A stretch of 22,073 nucleotides of DNA from the NCBI GenBank assembly GCA_009663005.1, contig VIGQ01000990.1, positions 17,501 through 39,573 of the forward strand. Reading direction: 5' to 3'. This document shows, in pieces, positions 10,601 to 20,240 of this stretch; the first letter of the stretch is position 1; every line of letters starts with the position of its first letter. This DNA is from Actinidia chinensis. Taxonomy: Eukaryota; Streptophyta; Magnoliopsida; Ericales; Actinidiaceae. The position numbers were made by a program, and so were the translations under genes. Under the pieces are notes generated by a model. It searched no databases, had not been told where the DNA came from, and saw only the letters and a program-made list of their open reading frames with translations.

Positions 10601-10735
10601 TACTTAGACAATAGAACAAATGAGAACATGCAAGGGCAAATATCATGTAAACGAACTATAGAAAGACATATCATTCATTGCAAAATAGTTGAAGACTTTT
10701 CGGGAGACAAAAGCTAGTTTAGTAGAAAGAAATTA

Positions 10736-12089
10736 TTACAAATCAAGGGATAAGTTGGAAATAAGTCCTTTCAGAGTTGCACTGTCCTGCCGCCGATGCG
10801 TAGTCCTCGTTGCTTCCTGGCGAGCTCCAACCACTTCAGAGGACTCTCCAGCATCCATCTGATTCTTCCGCCAAACATTCTCTTCCTATTAAAATCAGGC
10901 AGCACGACGTGGATAATAGATTGAGGGGGGTCCATTGACTTGATTGGGGCTGTAGAGGGGTGAAAACAAAGCAGCGATGGTGTCAGGGGTACGCCAAGCT
11001 CACTTCAGCAAGCAAGCCAACATTTGGAAGATACAAGGTGAAGATTGGTTAGCTGCTATCATAATTGTCATCAGCTCGGTAACCCCCAGTTGTATACCCG
11101 CCTCAAGAACGAGCCACTGGCGATCTTCCGCGAACTCCCCTAGTTGTTCCAGGGTTTTTGTCTAGCTCCTTCAAATGTGCAGCTACCTTCCCCAAGACTC
11201 AAAAACAAATGGCACTGCAAGCATCTCACTCCTGCGTAACAGTAGAGTAGTGAGATTCAGCCCTGGCCTTCTCAACAACCTTTGGTCCAGTTGGCATGAT
11301 TCTCTAGGGAGCTTATCTTCTTTTAGGACCTATTGATTTGACGAATTGCTTCCTTCATCTGCTCTGAGATGGAAACAGCTTTCCTGGAGGGGGGGGGCCT
11401 GGCGGGACTCTACAAAACAATGAGGGGAAATGCAAGTACCAAAAAAAGTTGAGAAGTAAATCGAAAAAGGTAGTAACAGCGTCAAGACACTGACCTGGAA
11501 TGTTGCATCACTCACAGGTCTCTGTTTCTTTGAAACCCTCATCTACAAGATCGGTGACATCCTTTAGTAGCATGAATGACTGTGCAAGAGCCAAGTTGGA
11601 TGTCATGGTCCTTGATGGACGTCATTACCGTACTTGCTTGTCGAGTTCAATTGTGGAAAACTCGGACTTCCAAACTCGGCGTTCACGCTCGAAGAAGAGG
11701 AGTGGTAGGCTGAGCTCGTACCCCCCGCTTTCTGCTTGCGGACTTTTGGGACAGGGGGCCATCACAAGCTCCTTTCCCCTTGCGTTGCCCAAGAGAAAAG
11801 GCCGCCAAATGACCCCTGCCATGGCAGCTAGTGCCCAAAACTATATTTAAGGTGGTAATGGAATTAGAATGAGCAGCCAGTACAGGGGGACAGCGGCTGG
11901 TTTGAAACTTCTTCTTTTTTTCCTAAGTCTGAAATCTTCCCATGTTATCTTGTCCGACATGGGTAACTCGCTTGAGTTTGTCTTAGGATTCCCTAAAGGG
12001 TGAGCAATCTCAATCTCTCCGTGAGTTGGCGAGGGCGTGAGACAAAACACAAAAAAAAAATCGTCTGAGGTGCTGTTATCGGAGCTCAA
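10736..12089 (-). pseudogene. Gag-like or transposon-protein debris, broken
   Basis: Three minus-strand pieces lie in one direction. From 12089 to 11847 an 80-codon frame starts MSSDNSTSDDFF, a Ser/Asp-rich head, and later has MSDKITWEDFRLRKKRRSF. From 11822 to 11625 a 65-codon frame is rich in basic residues. From about 10875 to 10736 a frame ends DAGESSEVVGARQEATRT followed by about 20 residues and a stop. Acidic Ser-rich heads followed by a short charged helix are typical of the single protein of gag-only plant retroelements, known to me only in general. No zinc knuckle or protease was seen. The assignment is inference; spans between pieces hold stops in all frames. Confidence 0.25.
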
Positions 12090-14189
12090 GATGGAAAGGG
12101 CCTGAGAATCTATGTTGGCTTAGCCAATAGAGGCATCAGGTTTCTTCACCTATTCGGCATTGAGCTAGCAATTGCTTTCTCTCCTTTTCCTCCTCTGTCT
12201 GAAGATTCAAAAGAGGCATAACTCGACGAGCTTGAGTTGACACCCTCTTCCAACCTTGAGCTTAGGGAACTTTCGTGTTGATGGATCGAATCCAAAAAAC
12301 CTGTTTTTCAGCTGAAGGCAACGCACCATAAAGCCCAGCCCTCTTGCGCAAGGGAGGGAGCTTGAGTCCTTCTGAGCTCTTTGGCCTTATGCTTGACCAC
12401 ATACGTAGAGATCGGATCGTACGCAAGAAGATCGATCACCTTCCTAGAGTCTACCCGTTGTTAACGCTCTAATGGCTTCCTTATACTCTTTAGATTGACG
12501 CTTGAATTTGGGTCGTTTGAAAATCGGCGTAGCAACAGGAAACAAAGTATCAAACAAGCATAAGAAACTTTCACAAGATTAAAAATCTCAAAATTCAAAG
12601 AAGGAAACACTTACTCTCGGAAAATGGCAATTATGTCTCGGGAAACGAGTAGAGACTATGTCCCCAACTCGAAAAACGAAATATCAATTACCTAAAAGCC
12701 AAACAAATGGTCAAGGAACCAAGTCCTTGTTTGGGTTGTCGGTGACAACGTCGTTTGTGGCTAGTAGGGGTTCTAAGATGAAAGGAATGGTTACCCTTCA
12801 AGGAAGGGTGTACCCGGGTATCTTTGGTCACACCACGGTTATAGACATACAATAGGTCCTCGACAAAAGGGGAGTTCCATCTGACGCATGTACTGCAGTC
12901 TGGTGCGGATAAAATGATGCCGACAATTGCATGAAATGTGAGGTGTGGTAGAGCGATACAACTCCCTCAGCAATTGGCTAATTAGGAACGGAGCCCGGCC
13001 TAGTGGGTGGTCAGATACCAACTGGGAGGCGGTCTTTGTGGCCCTGGATAGATTTGCATTCTCGTTGACCGTGGGACGCTCTATTGAACATCCTTAGCGA
13101 TGCGTTGGTCAATCCTAAATTTTTTAAAAGAGCATTGTCATGGACCAGACAGTTGAGTTGGTTCAACTCCATGTTTTTAAAAACAAAAACAAGAAAGTTA
13201 GAACGAGCTCCGACCAGACAGCTATTGACGAGCTTACAAGTGACAGAATTAGATGAGTTGCCCCATGAGCACGAGCTTTTGACCCCCAGACTATACTATT
13301 TTATAACGGACAACTATAGACCTTCTCTTGACTTGACCTAACACAGCAATAGAAGGGCCTGGGGGACAGACAAAAACACTAGGGCAATGATACTGCAGGG
13401 CAGCTAAACTTGTTTCATCAAGGAAGACGGGTCAATGCGCGCCCCAGGGTACAAAAACTCACTAAGATCAAAAATCCAAAAAAAATGGTGGGATAAGCCA
13501 AAGTCAGGAACTCAATATACAGATGCCAAAAAAAAGGCAAACGGCAAGCGGCACAAGCAAAAACAGAAATCGACACAAACATGAAAAAGTAAAAGCGTTC
13601 ATAGAAAAAGTCATAGATTGCGAGAAAGGAAAACAAACCATCAAAAACTTACCAGAGCAGAACTCATCCAAAAATCAGTCACCAAAATTAGAATGGTGGT
13701 CGAACAACATCGGATTGCAAACAACAGATGGAGGGGTGGAGCACCTTCTCTCTTTAGAACGATCTCACGGTTTGTGAACAACAATGAGGGATGAAGACAA
13801 ACGTTTCCCCTATAAGGAAGGTGATGAAAAGTGGCAGGAAGAGAAAAGCCTAAGCGGTGTGCAGCATGCGCATCGATTTCATGCTAGGCCAACGAACTCA
13901 AACCAAACAACGAACGAGCCACATGGTAGTTACCTAGCCGCGTGGCCTCACCAAACATCCCTAAAAAGCGGGTGAGTGACCGCCTAGTGGCACCGTGCAC
14001 CAACCAAGCACTAAACTAATCCGACCACAGAGGCGTGGCTCAAATTGTTACAGGGAAATGACTGACTCAGATAAGAAGGAAAACATCTAGCAAGGCATCG
14101 GTGTTAGCATGCCTACGAACTCGAAGGAGGAACACGACCAGTTCATATCACCTCGGCAAAATTGACCCAAACTCATACGAACTGAAGGA
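12090..14189. other. Internal 5' part of the LTR-like element (minus-strand reading), no intact gene
   Basis: Short frames on both strands (13084-13341 plus, 13418-13636 minus, 13523-13777 plus) share no known motif. On the minus strand a donor-like GAGAGTAAGTG lies at about 12607-12617, so part of this stretch may be a leader intron. The minus-strand frame at 13418-13636 is very Phe-rich because the DNA is T-rich, and is not read as a protein. Confidence 0.3.
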
Positions 14190-14814
14190 CAATTTTAAGG
14201 AGATCAATTATAACGTTATGGATCTGGCCTTACTAGGGCAAGCACCGTCACCGAGCATCACTATGAAAAAAAGTTAGTGGACCCTACGATGGAGCTCGTC
14301 GAGACATCACCCATTACAAAGCATGTCGAGTAAGGCCACTAATTACTCTTGGGGAGATCGCTATTTAGTAAGCTCAGCGCAGTAACCGCAGCCGGAAAAT
14401 TTGGAGAGGGGCAACAAGTCAACTAGCGGATCGCCGGAAATATGTAAAAGGACAAAAGATAACTTGCACAACGACGCTTTCTTATGATAATCCTCATACT
14501 TGAACAAGACATAGACAAAACGATGATAGGTCCCAATCAGGCCTTGGGAGCGGGCTGGGTTAGTCGCCTCTCATGACAACAACATTAGCTGTACGAGCAC
14601 AGCACCAGAGAGCTTTGCAGTCTGCCGCCGAGCTCTTCATATAAGTCATCTTTATTTCTCTTTAAATATACAAGAATTGAATCTGGTTGAAAGATATACA
14701 CTTTCTAGTCATCTAATTTTACCGTCGTGAGAGCTATTTTTCGGAAATAGCTTCCGACGGGCAGTTCTTATATTTATGGGAGCAGCTAGACGATCCCCGA
14801 CTGGTGATCGACTG
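14190..14814 (-). repeat. Right copy of the long direct repeat (5' LTR if the element is on the minus strand)
   Basis: It carries the same ordered landmarks as 7621-8273, including a perfect CCCCGACTGGTGATCGACTG at its right edge (14795-14814). The equivalent of the TATA box is present but altered (TATATCTTTC on the minus strand at about 14698). After 14814 the sequence is unrelated to that after 8273. Confidence 0.6.
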
Positions 14815-15906
14815 TGCTGCAAACAATTTCTCCGCCACGAACATAGCAGGTGTTATCCTCGATTGTTTTTTCTCTCATTCATTAAAACCCAACCCCACAT
14901 ATAACCATTTCAGGAAGCATAATAACAACGCACTTGGTGCCCGAATGACTTTCAATCAAGTGTTAAAACAACAATCTCAATCTCTAACTAATTCATACTC
15001 TTTCAATTCAAACAAATATCAAAGCTATAATGAATTGAAAGAGTAAGAAAGTAAATGATACAAGGATTCTACGTGAAATCTCTTTGTAGAAGAAAATCAT
15101 GAAAAGAGAGGAGAGCGAAAGCACTAATCACAACTAACGTATACAACAAGATCATATAACCTAAGGAAATCCATCACCCTCGCAAGATGTCTGAAGCCAA
15201 ATTCTCGCTAAACTTTATGCTTTACTCTCGCTTGTCGACATTCCAGCCACCTCGAAATTTACAAAGTCTTTAACGTCTTCCAACCTGGCCTGTGACTCAT
15301 CTTCAAGGAACTTCAATCACGACACATTTCTTCAAGGATTGAATAAAGTAACTATGAGAACTCATAAAGTCATGATCAATTTATCTCTCAAAGTTATATC
15401 TCAAGCTCCCAAAACTCTCTCTTTAGATAGCTTAGCTCTCAAGTGAATTGAAAAGATGATAATTTGCACCTCAGAACTCCAAAGGGCTTGAATAAGTCCA
15501 CTACAAAAACGATAGCCACCTAATTGCCACCAATCTAAGGGGGCAAATTGCAATTATACTGTCTTTTAAATATTCGCCGTGCAGAAACTACTTGCAAAAT
15601 TGCTCAACGTTTGTCAAACAGGTCATTCGATCGCTAATAGTCTGACAAGCAGGTAGTAGATTTCCTTGGGTATGTTTACATTGAAATTCGGAATTCTTAA
15701 ACAAAGGAACCACGAATAGGATGGATTCACATCCAAAAAAACTCAATTAGTAAAATAAAATTAAAATACAAGTCAAGGTTACCATTCCTCCTAGAAAAAT
15801 TCAAGTCTCATATAGTTGATTTTTATTTTTATTAACCATGTTTTGTTTATTAATTAGGGTTATTTATTTGGACTCAAGAAATCTCTTCTAGCCATTAAGT
15901 GTTTTT
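14815..15906. mobile_element. Possible retroelement relic, ends unknown
   Basis: The stretch 15055-15110 contains TACAAGGATTCTACGTG and CTCTTTGTAGAAG. Near 15530-15650, GCAGAAACTACTTGCAAAAT and AACAGGTCATTCGATCG follow. These short phrases resemble LTR or untranslated segments that recur in plant copia-type elements, but I cannot delimit an LTR, find a partner copy in this window or see coding remnants. The frame at 14804-15046 begins in the preceding direct repeat and shows no motif. Confidence 0.25.
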
Positions 15907-16431
15907 TGGGTAAATTTCACGCCTCCTTGAGATTTTTTTTAAAATATACACCTCGATGTTTAATTTTAAAAAATAGATTATAATCAAAAAAAATTCAAAT
16001 GAGCTATATTTTGGATATATAAAAATGAAAGATTGCTCCTATTTTAGAAAAATTTAATAATTTATTTCTTCAAACACACTATTAAAACATTAATAGACAT
16101 TCTTTTTTTTTTAATAATCTATTTAAATATTCTTATGAAATTAATTATTTAATTTATTATTGTAAAAAATAAAAATAAAATAGTTTTTCAAAAAATAGTA
16201 TTTTGAGGAAAAAAAATAGAATTTTTATTCATTTTAGTTGTGAATTAAGAAAAAATAATTAGAAGCCCTAAATTTAAGGTCAATGTTGTCTTTTTTGTCA
16301 AAAATTTTGCTCCATAAGAGAATCTCGATAATACGTTTTAAAAGTAAGGAGGTCAATACTATTTCAAAACTATAGTTACATGTGTAGTGTAATTATCAAA
16401 AAACCTCTTCAAGATGAGTGAAATTTACATA
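15907..16431. mobile_element. Element C: short TIR element, about 0.52 kb
   Basis: The left end is GGGTAAATTTCACGCCTCCT at 15908-15927. The right end has GTGAAATTTAC at 16418-16428, the exact inverse of GTAAATTTCAC, and AACCTCTTCAAGATGA inverts the CCTCCTTGAGATTTT text with changes. The outermost GGG is not kept on the right (AT instead). The interior is A/T-rich without coding. No clear target duplication was found. The GGGTAAA start links it loosely to elements A and B, but the inner terminal sequence differs. Confidence 0.5.
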
Positions 16432-16616
16432 TATTCATATAGGGATAGAGAGAAATTCGTTGGATTCAAATATAATCACCCATTAGTTGAGAGTTTTTCA
16501 TAATCCATCCCGCCTGCCCTTATAGGGGAAGTGAGGATACATATATTTGGTTTTAGATGGGATATCAAGGGATTTTTAAAACGAGTTCGGGAATGGGGTG
16601 GGATTGGTTTAGGCAA

Positions 16617-16800
16617 TGTTTTTAAAATCAAATGGACCGAATCGTTCATGACATGGTCATCAGTCTGACTTTCGGTCCGATTTTCGTATAAATAATTTTT
16701 CAGAATAGCTCTGCCCTAAATGGCCTATTCGTTTGAATCGCCGGTTTAACCGAGGAAAACATTCGAAACCATAATTGATTCAATTGATCCGCTCGATCTT
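16617..16800. repeat. CCGGTT-type interspersed repeat, first copy
   Basis: After GTTTTTAAAAT come ATGGACCGAATCG, TTTCGGTCCGATTTTCG and GAATCGCCGGTTTAACCGAG. This style of degenerate ACCGG/CCGGT repetition following TTTTTAAAA occurs in many dicot genomes at the ends of non-autonomous DNA elements. Similar text occurs at 17440-17530 and at the right edge of the window. Confidence 0.4.
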
Positions 16801-16892
16801 ATAATTGCACTCCACAACTGTTAAAACCACAAAGAAAGATAAGGGCCAAGACCTGAAAGCTATGTTTGTTGAATGATACTCGATGAACCAAA

Positions 16893-17095
16893 TAAAAATG
16901 TTTATTCTATTGAATAACTATTCTGTTGTTTTGGTGATAAAACAGTAATAGAATCGTCATTTCATTTTAGAATAGTCATTCACTAGACATAGGATGACAT
17001 TATCATAAAGTAATAAAAGAATACTCAACCCTACTCCATTCCATACAAATAACTATCCTACGAATTCGATTCTAATTTCGATTCTATTCATTTTA
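16893..17095. mobile_element. Small MITE-like inverted repeat, about 0.2 kb
   Basis: The left end AAAATGTTTATTCTATTG and the reverse complement of the right end, AAAATGAATAGAATCG, are similar. Inside, TTCTATT-like motifs recur on both strands. It lies within the larger span bounded by CCGGTT-type text. No target duplication was identified. A simple low-complexity origin is possible. Confidence 0.3.
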
Positions 17096-18357
17096 AATCT
17101 CTAGTCAATTTCTTAACAAATCTATTACATCTAACAAAGCACAATTTAATAACTGTGGACCGCACATACACAACGAAGCACTTGTTTACCCTCTGCGCAA
17201 CATTGTTCTCGTTAAAAATAAATAATATAAAGACAATTAACTTAAAATGGCATAAAGTGAGTTTCTAAATATACAAAATATATCGTATAAGACTCTCATT
17301 TAATTTTTAAATACTCATTAACACGAGTAAGAAATTATTAGTTATTTTAATTTTAAAATATATTTTTATTTATAATTCTTAATATATGTATTTTTATATA
17401 TATATATATTATAGAATTAATATATTAATACTATATTATGACATCACGGTCGTTCCAATTTGACCGAACGGTTTGCACGGTGTGACCCGTTCACCCAGTC
17501 CCTTTTTCGTTTGTTCACCAGTCCTTTTTTTTTTCCAAAATATTAGTTTGTACGTCGTCATAATGTCCAAAACCCGACCCTATTAAGTTGAAATTACAAA
17601 ATACTTTCTATTTAGTTTATGTTCCACGTAAGTGCTCAAGGTTTTTTGCTATTATCAACTTTATATTTGTAACGTATTCCATTTAAAAAAAAAAAAAAAA
17701 AAAACTTTTTAATTTTTTATGTATGTCTAACTCTTAGTTTATATGTATCTTTTTTTCACTATGGTTATATACTCTCTATGTTTTCATTTCATCGTACAAC
17801 AATATTTCTTAATGGAGGCACTTTCTTGCAAGTTTGACATTTAGATGGCATTGTGCTGTTCAAATATTTTGATAATCTAAAACTGTTTATATTATGATCG
17901 GGTGAGAGGTAATAACACTGTAAAAAATTGCGTAAATCAGTAAAAAGTAATAGTCAATTAATATCAATTTTTATATCAAGATAACGATATAATCATGTGT
18001 CGTACTCATTATTAAGTTAATAATTATACTAATGAATTTGTATCATTTGCCGGTCACAAGTTTCAGACGAGATATGGAGAGAACTTTCAAAAAGTGGTTT
18101 GTTAGGGTAACGGTAAACCATCAACAACTCCGGTCAATGGCTCATTGCGTGTCCTAAATTACTATTAGGAGAGTCATAGAAATTTTTATATTGGCGTAAA
18201 CGCGTTTAGGTGCGGGACTCAAACAGTCATTTATCATTGATTCATTGTCCCATGTCTTGTTAAAAACTCGATAATATGTGCCCCAATTTTTGTGGGCGAG
18301 TGTGATTTGGGGTTGTTGAACCTTGCTTGGACCAACACGTTGATCATTAATATTAGA
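17096..18357. other. Non-coding stretch with low-complexity tracts
   Basis: There is no supportable gene. It contains a (TA)7 tract at 17395-17409 and an A20 run at 17685-17704. At 17440-17530, GACATCACGGTCG, TTTGACCGAACGG and GTGACCCGTTCACC resemble the CCGGTT-type repeat in inverse orientation to 16617-16800, so the two may be the ends of one element of about 0.9 kb. The minus-strand frame at 18154-18417 runs into element B and has no recognised motif. Confidence 0.35.
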
Positions 18358-18758
18358 TGGGCAAATTACAACTGACCTCCCCTGAGTTTTTAGATTAATC
18401 ACAAAGCCTCCTGACATTTGAAAATTCTACTGACCTCCCCTAAATTTCAGTTAAATTCACAAAGCACACCATTGTCAGAGCTTGTCCCCTTGTTAACATA
18501 CTACTTTTTTTTTTCCTCAACCTACGGACAATTACTATATTGCCAAACTTCTGCCCCCCCTCTCTCCTCCTCATTTTTTTTTAGTTTTGTTTCTTCTTTT
18601 TTTATTAGTTTTTTTTAATTATTTTTTTATATTTTTTTATTAATTTATTTTCTTTTTTTAGCAGTTTTTTTTTCTTTGGGTAAAAAACAAGTTTTTTTTT
18701 GAAAATTTATCCATTTTAACCTTTTTTCTTTTCCTTTTTTTTTAACATCCAATTAAAC

Positions 18759-19564
18759 AGGATAAATTAACGCTAACCACCTATGAGATTTTGAGTTTAT
18801 ACACAACATTTTAGTTTGTTATTTTAACTAATCTAATTTTTTTTTTTGATACTTTTGACTTAGATTAACTAGTTTTTTTATTTTTTAAAAAAAATAGCTA
18901 CTTTGTTTTTAGTTTTTTCATTTTAGTGAATATTTTTAACTATTTTGATTAAAATATTAACGTAATAGACCTATTAATTTTAAAATTTCAAAACGAATAC
19001 TACTATAATAATATAGTTTTTTTTAAAAGCGGGTAGAGGTCGCTCCCCCTCCCCCCGGTTTCATCTTGGTTGACCGTGAAAATATACACCCAAATGAAAG
19101 CATTATGCAATATATGAGTAGTAACCATTCCACATACATTGAAACTAATAAAATTAAAAACTGTATGCCTTTTACCCTCCTTAAAAGTAAAAAAAATAGC
19201 TACATTAGAAAAAATTTGATTCCAAAATTAGGAAAGACAAATATTCTTAAATAACCTTTTATATAAGGCTTCCAGTTGAGATATTTTATCACTTTATGAA
19301 TTTCACTATTCTATTGGTGGTAACCAATCAACATACCTACTTTATTACTGAATTGTCTCCATCTCTAAACTATTTTTAATCAAAATAGTTAAAAATACGC
19401 ACTAAAAATGAAAAAATAAATTAAAGTAGCTATTTTTTTTTAAAACTAAAAACTAGTTTAATCTACACCTTCAAAAGTATCAAAAAAAATTAGATTAGTT
19501 TACAATAACAAATTTTTTAATTATTAAACTCAAATCTTAGGGGTGGTTTAGTTGTATTAACCCC
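18759..19564. repeat. Inner inverted repeat at the centre of element B
   Basis: The left arm (18760 to about 18958) starts GGATAAATTAACGCTAACCA. The inverse of the right arm (about 19369-19564) starts GGGGTTAATACAACTAAACC. Both continue with GAGTTTA, TAACTAATCTAATTTTTTTT / TAAACTAATCTAATTTTTTT, GATACTTTTGA, AAATAGCTACTTT and TTTTTAACTATTTTGATTAA. The start resembles the outer ends (GGGTAAATTACACTGACC). It may therefore be a related element inserted near the centre of B, or an inner part of one composite foldback. No clean target duplication was seen. Confidence 0.5.
18959..19368. other. Central loop of element B
   Basis: About 0.4 kb not paired with anything else in the element. It contains CGCTCCCCCTCCCCCCGG at 19040-19057 and a 62-codon frame (19066-19254) of low complexity, Asn/Lys/Ile-rich, with no motif. 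It is not considered a gene. Confidence 0.4.
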
Positions 19565-20076
19565 TTTTTAATTGATTTTAAAAAAAGAAAAAGAAAAGGT
19601 TAAAATGGGTTAAATTTTCATTCATCAACAAAAAAAAACTTGGTTTACCCAAAAAGAAAAATAAAACTGATAAAAAAAAGAATAGATTTAATAAAGAAAT
19701 ATAAAAAAATATTAAAAAAAACTAGAAAAAAAGAAAAAAAAACTAAGAGAGAGGAGGGGCAAGTGGCATATAGTAATGTCCATAGGTGTGAGGGCAGACA
19801 GTAGTAATTTTATCAGGGGACAACTCTGATAGGATATTTTGAATTAACCTTAAACCTCAGGGAGATCAGTGTATTTTTCAACGTTAGAGGTGCTTTGTGT
19901 ATTAACCTGAAACCTCAGGGAGGTCAGTGTAATTTACCCTAATATTATTCTATCAAAATAATTTAAGAAAAAATAATGGGAAATACATGAAATTTTGAAT
20001 TTGAAAATTTTAGATTAAATTGTTAAGTTGCAAATGAAAACTTTCAGACGAAGATTCTTTGTAAGTCCAAATTGCA

Positions 20077-20240
20077 GATAAAGAAATAATCGACATGTTG
20101 GTAGATGTACTTGACGGAGCATCTCGGCCTCGCCTCGTGCAACGAACTGTATAGACAGCCTGAGCCATAACGCACGTCGGCAGCATTCAGACCGACTATT
20201 CCGCAAGCCGAGGAAGCGCCCGCAGGTCAAATTCTCCATT
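20077..20240. other. CpG-rich islet, possible gene fragment, unrecognised
   Basis: This short block is far richer in G+C and CpG than its surroundings (CTCGGCCTCGCCTCGTGC, CGCACGTCGG, CCGAGGAAGCGCCCGC). On the plus strand an in-frame piece reads DKEIIDMLVDVLDGASRPRL and ends VQRTV before a TAG at 20152. On the minus strand a 74-codon frame (20239-20015) starts MENLTCGRFLGLRNSRSECC. I recognise neither. It could be an exon fragment of a decayed or captured gene. GT at 20061 and AG before 20078 resemble splice signals but are too close together to be an intron. Confidence 0.3.

Larger units (their letters stand above)
7621..14814 (-). mobile_element. Old LTR-like element without pol (LARD or gag-only type)
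   Basis: Two direct repeats (7621-8273 and 14190-14814) enclose 5.9 kb. No reverse transcriptase, RNase H, integrase or protease motif was recognised on either strand. The minus strand is favoured for three reasons: a TATATAA box lies in the left repeat on that strand, gag-like debris reads that way, and the tandem array falls downstream of it as a 3' region would. Known plant groups with such a layout are LARDs and gag-only terminal-repeat elements. Against the call, the repeats do not start TG and end CA, no tRNA-Met primer site was found beside the 14190 edge, and no target duplication was seen. The two repeats could also be separate insertions of one family. Confidence 0.45.
18358..19940. 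mobile_element. Element B: foldback TIR transposon, same family as element A, 1.58 kb
   Basis: The left end reads TGGGCAAATTACAACTGACC and the inverse of the right end AGGGTAAATTACACTGACCT. Similarity continues for hundreds of bases with small gaps: CACAAAGCA, GTCAGAGCTTGTCCCC against ATCAGAGTTGTCCCC, GGACAATTACTATAT against GGACATTACTATAT, and CCCTCTCTCCTCCTC against CCCCTCCTCTCTCTT. Subterminal GACCTCCC(C)TGAG motifs occur twice per arm, as in element A. Flanks 18349-18357 and 19941-19949 (AATATTAGA and AATATTATT) match at 7 of 9, fitting a 9-base target duplication. There is no transposase. The Mutator-like assignment is inferred from the ends and duplication length. Confidence 0.75.

Noticed and set aside
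11500..11850. Plus-strand open frame of 116 codons
   Set aside because: It overlaps minus-strand gag-like debris and is rich in Ser/Arg/Pro without motif. It is most likely the antisense shadow.
13418..13636. Phe-rich minus-strand open frame that looks like a membrane protein
   Set aside because: The hydrophobicity comes from T-rich DNA; there is no coherent set of membrane segments and the plus-strand frame overlaps.
7621..14814. Direct repeats read as a plus-strand LTR retrotransposon
   Set aside because: The sequence after 8273 is not a tRNA primer site, and the TATA box, gag-like debris and tandem array all fit the minus strand better.
18418..18618. Plus-strand frame ending in a run of Ser and Phe
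   Set aside because: It lies wholly in the T-rich arm of element B; it is a low-complexity translation.
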